This document shows, in pieces, positions 6,548 to 11,172 of a stretch of 11,172 nucleotides of DNA. The notes below the pieces were generated by a model. It searched no databases and was not told the origin of the DNA. It saw nothing but the letters and a program-made list of their open reading frames with translations. The stretch is from Actinomycetota bacterium (GTDB lineage: Bacteria; Actinomycetota; Actinomycetes; Streptosporangiales; Streptosporangiaceae), in assembly GCA_003168295.1 (NCBI GenBank), contig PMST01000543.1, forward strand, positions 1 to 11,172, given 5' to 3'. Position 1 is the first letter of the stretch. Each line of letters begins with the position of its first letter. A program made the position numbers and the translations under genes.

Positions 6548-7324
6548 TCACGGGTTAGGGAAGGCCACGCCGGCCAAACTCGCACACCGGTCGAGCAGCT
6601 CGTCCTGAAGCTCGGCTGAGCGTGCCGCCGGGTTAACGTCGCGCGGCCGCTGGTGGTAGAAGTAGCTGCCGGTGACCGTTGCCGCCGGTTCGGCGCTTAC
6701 CGCGAGCCAGGCCTGGGTCATCGGGGCCAGGGAGAGGTCGTCGGGCGCGCCGGGGCCGCCCATCTTCGTCGGTACCCAGCCGGGCTCGAGGGCGTTCGAG
6801 AGCACGGCGGGCCAGTGGCGAGCGACAGCGAAGGCGAGGACGACGTCGAAGAGCTTGCTGTCGGAGTAGGCTTGCGCCCCGTCCCAGCGGCGTTTCGTCC
6901 ATTGCAGGTCGTCGAGGGCGGGGTTGCCGGCTCGGTGCATGCCAGAGCTGAGGTACACCAGCCGGTCGGGCGGTGTGATCAGCGCGGTCAGTAGGTACGG
7001 GGCTAGGACGTTGATGGCGAAGACGTGGGAGAGCCCGCCGGGAGTCCCGACGCGGCGGGGCTCTCGGTAGCCGACGCCAGCGTTGTGGATCACGGCGTCG
7101 AAGCGTCCGATCGAGTTGGCCTCCTTCGCCACCTGGCGCATGCCGTCGATGCTGGCCAGATCGCCGATGACGATGTGGTCGGCGGTCGGCAGGCGTTCTC
7201 GGACGGCGGCGGCGCGCTGCTGGTTGCGGGCGTGCAGGGTGATGGCATGGCCGTCACCGGCGAGCAGTTCGGCCGCCATCAGCCCGAGGCCGTCGGTGGA
7301 ACCGGTTATCAGTATCTGGGCCAT
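6548..7324 (-). CDS. Short-chain dehydrogenase/reductase (SDR), retinol-dehydrogenase-like layout
   Basis: A 258-residue Rossmann-fold oxidoreductase. The cofactor loop TGSTDGLG is at 7-14. ARN at 32-34 after the second strand suggests NADP(H) preference, Asp55 is the adenine-ring Asp, HNAG is at 80-83 and Asn105 is the active-site Asn. LSSG supplies Ser126/127, and YSDSK gives Tyr153 and Lys157. The long segment between the catalytic Ser and Tyr, with a following SK-x-F, and PGWVPTKMGG (181-190) match the retinol-dehydrogenase/WWOX-like branch of SDRs in bacteria. It oxidises an alcohol or reduces a carbonyl; substrate unknown. GAGGAG five bases before the ATG gives a strong start. A 40-codon upstream frame overlaps its 5' end. 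It may be co-transcribed with the acetyltransferase and permease downstream. Confidence 0.92.
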   Translation of the reverse strand: MAQILITGSTDGLGLMAAELLAGDGHAITLHARNQQRAAAVRERLPTADHIVIGDLASIDGMRQVAKEANSIGRFDAVIHNAGVGYREPRRVGTPGGLSHVFAINVLAPYLLTALITPPDRLVYLSSGMHRAGNPALDDLQWTKRRWDGAQAYSDSKLFDVVLAFAVARHWPAVLSNALEPGWVPTKMGGPGAPDDLSLAPMTQAWLAVSAEPAATVTGSYFYHQRPRDVNPAARSAELQDELLDRCASLAGVAFPNP

Positions 7325-7431
7325 TTGCTCTCCTCAGAGGAATGGTCGTTGCTATGGGTAGCAGGGCGTGAGTCAAGCCAGCGGATCGGAGCCGTGGCGG
7401 CTCGTACGCCGTCGAGACAGAGAATCGTCAT
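7309..7431 (-). CDS. Possible 40-residue upstream peptide overlapping the SDR start
   Basis: An ATG at 7429-7431 has a good ribosome binding site, AGGAG, six bases upstream. The frame runs 40 codons (MTILCLDGVRAATAPIRWLD, then a hydrophilic tail) to a TGA inside the SDR gene, overlapping it by 16 bases in another frame. Ribosomes translating it would pass over the SDR's own binding site and stop 14 bases past its start, an arrangement seen in translational coupling. The peptide has no recognised domain, signal or membrane segment. It may be a leader, a remnant, or chance. Confidence 0.3.
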   Translation of the reverse strand: MTILCLDGVRAATAPIRWLDSRPATHSNDHSSEESKWPRY

Positions 7432-7441
7432 CGGAGACTCC

Positions 7442-7469
7442 TGACTGCCGGCGATTGACTGCCGGCGAT
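7442..7469. repeat. 14-bp perfect tandem duplication upstream of the SDR
   Basis: TGACTGCCGGCGAT occurs twice head to tail with no mismatch (7442-7455 and 7456-7469). On the minus strand it lies immediately upstream of, and touches, the AGGAG of the possible 40-codon leader. It lies 118 bases from the SDR start. Tandem 14-mers in a promoter region can be paired regulator sites, or a recent slippage duplication. Confidence 0.85.
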
Positions 7470-7521
7470 GCCGCGGTTATAACGATGTTCTTCGGCACGA
7501 TCTCTCTTCTCACCTGGAGGC

Positions 7522-9087
7522 CTAGAGCCCCGCTGCCGTCTTGAGGTAGCGGAATGGGGCAGCATGCGCCATAGTCTTGCCGTCGGTTCCGCTATGACCG
7601 CCTACCACCGTGTCCACTTCTAGGTGGAGCGTCTCGATTGCCTCGCGGAGCTGGATGGGCAAGCGCCCCCGACCGGAGTTCGGCGGGGGCATTTGCGGTG
7701 TCGGGTTCCAGATGTCCGACTCGAAGACGATCTTCGGCTTACTCAGGTAGACGATGAGCATGCCATCGGCATGATCGCTTCGAATGTGGTGCAGTTCGAG
7801 GTTGCCCCCGTCGGCCATCGGCAAGATGAGCGAATCGATCACGCCTTCGACCGCCACCTGGACCGGGCACCCTTCCAGTCGGTCGGGGTGAACCGTATGG
7901 GGGCCTTGGAAGACTTTCTCGAAGAACGGCACGGGCCCCTGGGCGGCGAGCACCGTGAGGCCGCCGTCGGCGACGAATTCACGGATCCCGCCCACGTGGT
8001 CGTAGTGAAAGTGCGTCACGATCACTTTCTTCAGTGGCTTGCCGGGAAACGCCGCTTTCACCTGGGTTAGCGCGCTACGCGTGTACTCGTCGTACAGGGG
8101 CGCCTCGACGGCGACCACATGGTCCGGCATCTCCACCACGAGCGTATTGTGGCTCGGGCCGAGGACGATCTTCACTCCTGGGGCAATGTCCACGGCCCCC
8201 TGGCTGACGGGCGCGGTCTGAAGGTCGAAATAGAACCGCACGCCTGAGAAGACGTAGGTCATGATCCACTCGGTCGAGTACTGCCCGAAGGAAACCTGAT
8301 GATCTGACCCATCGATGACGGCCTGATCCGGGACGGCAAAATCCGCGTCCGATGAGCGGCCGTTGACCTGAATGCTGGCCCGAACCTCGTCGTGCACGGC
8401 CACGCCGTTCACGCGAATGGATACTCGGTAGGGCAGTTGCAGTGTCCCGACGTTCCTGTAGTCGGAGAAAAGCACCTCAACGAGCGTGTCCCCGAGCGGG
8501 GAGTGCTCTTCCGTTACTTCAGCTCTGCTCAGCAGGCCGGTGCCCTGGTCCATGTGCATCCTGACGGGAGGGCGCCCGTGCTCTCGGAGAATCAGCGAGT
8601 CCGTTGAGTGTTCGTTGTCGGCTATGCCGAGAGTTAGATCGGCATCCGACGCCAGGAGTTTCCGGGCTAGGCGCAACGGCGACGTGAGGTCAAAGTGTCG
8701 CTGGCGCGTGGCCACCCGCCAGGACGGTATCGACACGTCGACCGGCCGCGGGTCGAACATGAAGTCAATACCGTTCACGTGCCCGATGCTTCCGTTGCCA
8801 ACCTCGAGGTAGTTCAGCTCCGTCGGCACGAGATAGGTGTGCGCCTTCAGCGCCAGCCTGTAACGAGGGCGCACTGTGTCCTCGAGCAGTGTGTAGGAGA
8901 ATTCCGCCACCTTCTCTGGCTTACCCGGGTCGGTGCCCCACCCGGGATGAAGTCGCCAGCCGTCTGCCGTGATGGCTTCCGTTTCGGCACCCTCGACTGC
9001 GCCCTTCCCTCCCATAGCCGCAACCAGTTGCTCGATAACTGACACGAGCCGGGCACCGCCGGACGTTGTCTGAGCTCCCACAGTCAT
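7522..9087 (-). CDS. Metallo-beta-lactamase-fold hydrolase with large N-terminal domain
   Basis: A 521-residue protein. The C-terminal half (about 305-515) is an MBL domain: THFHYDHVGG gives the metal motif HxHxDH (His359, His361, Asp363, His364), SDHADG supplies a probable third His439, Asp458 (FESD) is the likely bridging Asp, and GGHSG carries His498. A binuclear metal hydrolase is therefore expected. The N-terminal 300 residues are an extra beta-rich domain with FSDYRNVGTLQLPYRVSIRV (about 207-226) and a GG-x-G start, resembling the LolA-like fold of lipoprotein-sorting proteins. That resemblance is by eye. No signal peptide is seen, so it is probably cytoplasmic. CAGGAG five bases before the ATG supports the start. 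It is transcribed divergently from the alpha/beta hydrolase. The substrate could be a lactone, ester or phosphodiester. Confidence 0.87.
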   Translation of the reverse strand: MTVGAQTTSGGARLVSVIEQLVAAMGGKGAVEGAETEAITADGWRLHPGWGTDPGKPEKVAEFSYTLLEDTVRPRYRLALKAHTYLVPTELNYLEVGNGSIGHVNGIDFMFDPRPVDVSIPSWRVATRQRHFDLTSPLRLARKLLASDADLTLGIADNEHSTDSLILREHGRPPVRMHMDQGTGLLSRAEVTEEHSPLGDTLVEVLFSDYRNVGTLQLPYRVSIRVNGVAVHDEVRASIQVNGRSSDADFAVPDQAVIDGSDHQVSFGQYSTEWIMTYVFSGVRFYFDLQTAPVSQGAVDIAPGVKIVLGPSHNTLVVEMPDHVVAVEAPLYDEYTRSALTQVKAAFPGKPLKKVIVTHFHYDHVGGIREFVADGGLTVLAAQGPVPFFEKVFQGPHTVHPDRLEGCPVQVAVEGVIDSLILPMADGGNLELHHIRSDHADGMLIVYLSKPKIVFESDIWNPTPQMPPPNSGRGRLPIQLREAIETLHLEVDTVVGGHSGTDGKTMAHAAPFRYLKTAAGL

Positions 9088-9350
9088 GCTTCTCCTGTCA
9101 TGAAATATGCTCGTTCGCCATAGGCAATGAGATCCGCCGATAGCCGACTAGTGCATGTTGGCGACATACCGATGGAGACGGCCCGCACCAAGCTCCCTGA
9201 TTTGCTCTAGCTCTCAATGGCCATCGATAGAGCGGGAGTTTTCCTGGCGATTGCCTGCCTTTTCTGCGGCGCGCGTTTGGCGGTATAACACGATATGAGT
9301 TCGCTGATATAGCACGCTACGAATGGTATTGGGCAACACATGCGTTCGCA

Positions 9351-9385
9351 CCGGGGGACCCCCCCGCCTGCCCCCCGGATTTTCT
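9351..9385 (+). terminator. Terminator-like hairpin inside the divergent spacer
   Basis: CCGGGGG (9351-9357) pairs perfectly with CCCCCGG (9372-9378), giving a 7-bp all-GC stem with a 14-base C-rich loop, followed directly by ATTTTCT. That is the form of an intrinsic terminator on the plus strand. No plus-strand gene precedes it in the spacer, so what it would terminate is unclear: a short RNA, or antisense transcription entering the MBL promoter region. The C-run can also fold in competing registers. Confidence 0.4.
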
Positions 9386-9422
9386 GTGGGCGATCAGCAT
9401 TGGACGAGGGGAAGTACACCGG

Positions 9423-9467
9423 CCCCGACCGTCGGGGTGGCGGTCGGCAGCGCGAACCGGACGGTTC
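9423..9467. repeat. Two adjacent short palindromes
   Basis: CCCCGA-CCG-TCGGGG (9423-9437) and GAACCG-GA-CGGTTC (9454-9467) are each perfect 6-bp inverted repeats with two- or three-base centres, 16 bases apart. They lie about 190-230 bases upstream of the alpha/beta hydrolase. They could be paired repressor sites or hairpins in a transcribed leader. Neither matches an operator I can name. Confidence 0.4.
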
Positions 9468-9655
9468 CGGGTGGGGTCGATGATGTCCTGCCCGAGCGGA
9501 GAAAACCAGGGGGGTCTGCACGAGGTCCGCACGGTGCGAAGGCGACCGCCGCAGATGAACCATGAGGTGTCCGCCTACCCAAGGCACGCAGGGGAGTCGC
9601 TGCTCGTGACTTCGCAGCAGATGGGGTCGTGCCCCGAAGGAAGTTGGAGATGCTC

Positions 9656-10360
9656 ATGCCAAGTCGCCAGCCGACCATCGTGCTCGTTCATGGCGCGTTC
9701 GCTAACACGTCGAGCTGGTCGAAACTGATCCCCTTGCTGATGGCGAAGGGATTCTCTGTGGTCGCCGTTCATTGCCCGCTGAGCTCCCTGGCCGACGGCG
9801 TCGCCGCCGTCGAGCGGGTGATCGGGATGCAGGATGCTCCGGTTTTGCTCGTCGGCCATTCGTGGGGTGGCGCGATCATCACCGAGGCGGGCAATGATGC
9901 CAAGGTGCGCGGGCTCGTTTACATCGCGGCCGCCGCTCCTGACTCCGGCCAGTCGTTCAACGAATGGTGGACGGGCAGCCCTCCCGCGCCAGGCACACCG
10001 GAGATCAGGCCCTATGGCGCCGGAAGCTATGTCGTTTTGACCCTGCAGGGGTTCCGCGACCACTTCGGTCAGGATCTGGCGTTCGACGAGACCGCCCTGC
10101 TCCATGCTACCCAAGGTCCCTTTGCCCAGGGATCCAACGACGAGAAAATCACCAATGCCGCCTGGCGGGATAAGCCGAGCTGGTTTGTCATCGGCGAGAA
10201 CGACCACATGCTCCTATTCGAGCTCGAGAAAGCAACCGCGCAGAAGCTAGGGGCGAAAACCCTCGTGCTGTCTTCCAGTCACCTTCCCATGCTTTCTCAG
10301 CCATACGCGGTCGCGGACTTTATCCAGGAGGCAGCGAGCCAACTGGGCTCGAGCGGGTAA
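9656..10360 (+). CDS. Alpha/beta-fold hydrolase (EstC/plant methylesterase-like)
   Basis: A 234-residue alpha/beta hydrolase. The oxyanion-hole strand TIVLVHGAF is at 7-15, the nucleophile elbow GHSWGG puts Ser69 at 67-72, the acid is most likely Asp183 in GENDHM, and the base is His209 in SSSHLPMLSQP. The triad is complete. Compact size, the VHGAF-type start and HLPML near the end match the small esterase group including bacterial EstC and plant salicylate methylesterases. It is cytoplasmic, with no signal peptide. Start choice: the ATG at 9656 has GGAG six bases upstream and starts close to the first strand, as relatives do. The ATG at 9650 with AAGGAAG six bases before it is nearly as good. 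It is followed after 62 bases by the amidohydrolase on the same strand, possibly one transcript. Confidence 0.9.
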   Translation: MPSRQPTIVLVHGAFANTSSWSKLIPLLMAKGFSVVAVHCPLSSLADGVAAVERVIGMQDAPVLLVGHSWGGAIITEAGNDAKVRGLVYIAAAAPDSGQSFNEWWTGSPPAPGTPEIRPYGAGSYVVLTLQGFRDHFGQDLAFDETALLHATQGPFAQGSNDEKITNAAWRDKPSWFVIGENDHMLLFELEKATAQKLGAKTLVLSSSHLPMLSQPYAVADFIQEAASQLGSSG

Positions 10361-10363
10361 GCG

Positions 10364-10377
10364 GCGGCTCGAGCCGC
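10364..10377. promoter_or_regulatory. 14-bp perfect palindrome between hydrolase and amidohydrolase
   Basis: GCGGCTCGAGCCGC is a perfect palindrome three bases after the alpha/beta hydrolase stop and 45 bases before the amidohydrolase start. The DNA after it turns T-rich (TATTTACCTCTATTTT) without a clean T-run. It could be an operator for the amidohydrolase or a weak terminator. Confidence 0.35.
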
Positions 10378-10422
10378 GGTATTTACCTCTATTTTCCGTC
10401 TAGAGAAAGGTCGTGCGTAACT

Positions 10423-11172
10423 ATGTCGAAAGAACTGCTGATCAAGGGCGGTCATGTCGTCACCGTGGACCCGGACCTGGGTGACCTGCCGGTCGGCGAC
10501 GTCCTTGCCGCCGACGGCGTGATCACTGCCGTCGGCCAGGACCTCCGGCCCGCGACGGCTGACGCCGAGGTGATCGACGCGGCCGGCCGCCTCGTCATCC
10601 CTGGCCTAGTCGACACCCACCGGCATGTGTGGCAGGGCGCCATCGGCGGCTACACCCCCCAGATCACCGGCGTCGGCTACGGGCCCGCGGTGCTGACCGG
10701 AATCTCCCTCAAGCACACCCCGGACGACGTGTACGCCGGCACCCTGTGGGGCGCCTTGCAGGCGTTGGACGCGGGGATCACCACGATCGCCGACTGGGCG
10801 CACAACGACCAGTCGCCCGCCCACGCCGACGCGGACCTGCGCGGCCTGCGGGACTCGGGGATCCGCGGCTTCTTCCTCTACGGCGGCCCCGGACCCGCCA
10901 CTGACGATCCGAACCCGCCGCACCCGGCCGACGCCCGCCGGATGCGCGATGAGTACTTCGCCTCGGGCTCTTACGGGCGGCTGCGGATGGGGATGGCGCT
11001 GCGCGGACCGGCCTTCACCAGCGCCGACCGCAACGCGGCGGACTTCGCCTTCGCCCGTGAGTTGGGGCTGCCGATCTCGATCCACGTCGGCATGGCCGGC
11101 ACCGGCGACGCCGTCGCCACCCTGGAGCGCGACCGGTTGCTCGATTCCGACGTCAACTACGTGCACGGCAAC
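10423..11172 (+). CDS. Amidohydrolase of the ATZ/TRZ (cytosine deaminase-like) type, 3' end outside window
   Basis: The first 250 residues of a metal-dependent amidohydrolase; the frame is still open at the window edge. It begins with the small beta-sandwich typical of the family (LLIKGGHVVTVDPD, then a VIDAAGRLVIPGLVDTHRH segment). It then enters the TIM barrel: the HxH metal motif is His66-Arg-His68, His221 (ISIHVG) is the third metal ligand, and His248 (YVHGN) falls at the next conserved His. The late metal Asp lies beyond the window. This branch includes chlorohydrolases, deaminases and guanidine/triazine hydrolases; the actual substrate cannot be read. The ATG at 10423 is the only good start, though the nearest purine-rich site (AGAAAGG) is about 12 bases away, so translation may be weak. 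Third positions are strongly G/C, more than in the preceding gene. Confidence 0.9.
   Translation, partial: MSKELLIKGGHVVTVDPDLGDLPVGDVLAADGVITAVGQDLRPATADAEVIDAAGRLVIPGLVDTHRHVWQGAIGGYTPQITGVGYGPAVLTGISLKHTPDDVYAGTLWGALQALDAGITTIADWAHNDQSPAHADADLRGLRDSGIRGFFLYGGPGPATDDPNPPHPADARRMRDEYFASGSYGRLRMGMALRGPAFTSADRNAADFAFARELGLPISIHVGMAGTGDAVATLERDRLLDSDVNYVHGN

Larger units (their letters stand above)
9088..9655. other. 568-base divergent spacer without a convincing gene
   Basis: This gap between the divergent MBL and alpha/beta hydrolase genes should hold both promoters. Its left part (9200-9350) is relatively AT-rich and includes GGTATAACACGATATGAG, a possible plus-strand -10 (TATAAC) with a poor -35. 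The right part (9350-9600) is very GC-rich and palindromic. Frames open on both strands give Arg/Pro/Gly-rich translations with no recognisable domain. I see no regulator gene, intact mobile element or tRNA here. Confidence 0.6.

Noticed and set aside
9207..9678. Overlapping minus- and plus-strand frames in the divergent spacer, considered as a small gene
   Set aside because: All translations are Pro/Arg/Gly-rich without a domain or a convincing start site, and several frames are open at once, as expected in this GC-rich palindromic DNA.

Overview
This is a high-GC window with GC-rich third codon positions, purine-rich ribosome binding sites and gene families common in filamentous Actinobacteria. 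No species can be named from it. It reads as accessory chromosome: small-molecule enzymes, one transporter, and scraps of at least two insertion sequences and one other broken gene. I see no complete mobile element, CRISPR array, rRNA, complete tRNA, toxin-antitoxin pair, phage gene or recognisable regulator gene.

Left part (1-1830). The window opens with the end of an unidentified reading frame, then a short tRNA 3'-end look-alike on the minus strand (about 169-211), then about 400 bases without a convincing gene. A well-formed SMP-30/gluconolactonase gene follows (615-1541, plus). Between it and the next gene lies a frameshifted fragment with a degenerate Walker A motif (about 1561-1823).

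Middle part (1817-6358). A secreted, probably lipid-anchored PQQ-type beta-propeller protein (minus) is followed by an insertion-sequence graveyard (about 3511-4189). This holds the tail of an IS5/IS4-like transposase and an IS630-family transposase that has lost its centre. Next come an APC-superfamily amino acid permease and a GNAT acetyltransferase, both minus. A GTAATC-N9-GATTAC inverted repeat sits just upstream of the permease.

Right part (6548-11172). An NADP-type short-chain dehydrogenase (minus) has an overlapping small reading frame and a 14-bp perfect tandem repeat upstream. Then comes a 521-residue metallo-beta-lactamase-fold hydrolase with a large extra N-terminal domain (minus). 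A 568-base divergent spacer rich in hairpins separates it from an alpha/beta hydrolase (plus). An ATZ/TRZ-type amidohydrolase follows on the plus strand and runs off the end.

Working together: a lactonase-type propeller, an MBL hydrolase, an alpha/beta hydrolase, an amidohydrolase, an SDR and an amino acid permease within 11 kb suggest uptake and hydrolytic or oxidative breakdown of a small organic compound, possibly an amide, lactone or ester. That is inference from gene content: the genes are not one operon and no substrate can be read from the sequence. The least ordinary items are the two-domain MBL protein, the leader arrangement of the SDR, and the structured spacer with a terminator-like hairpin and no gene before it.
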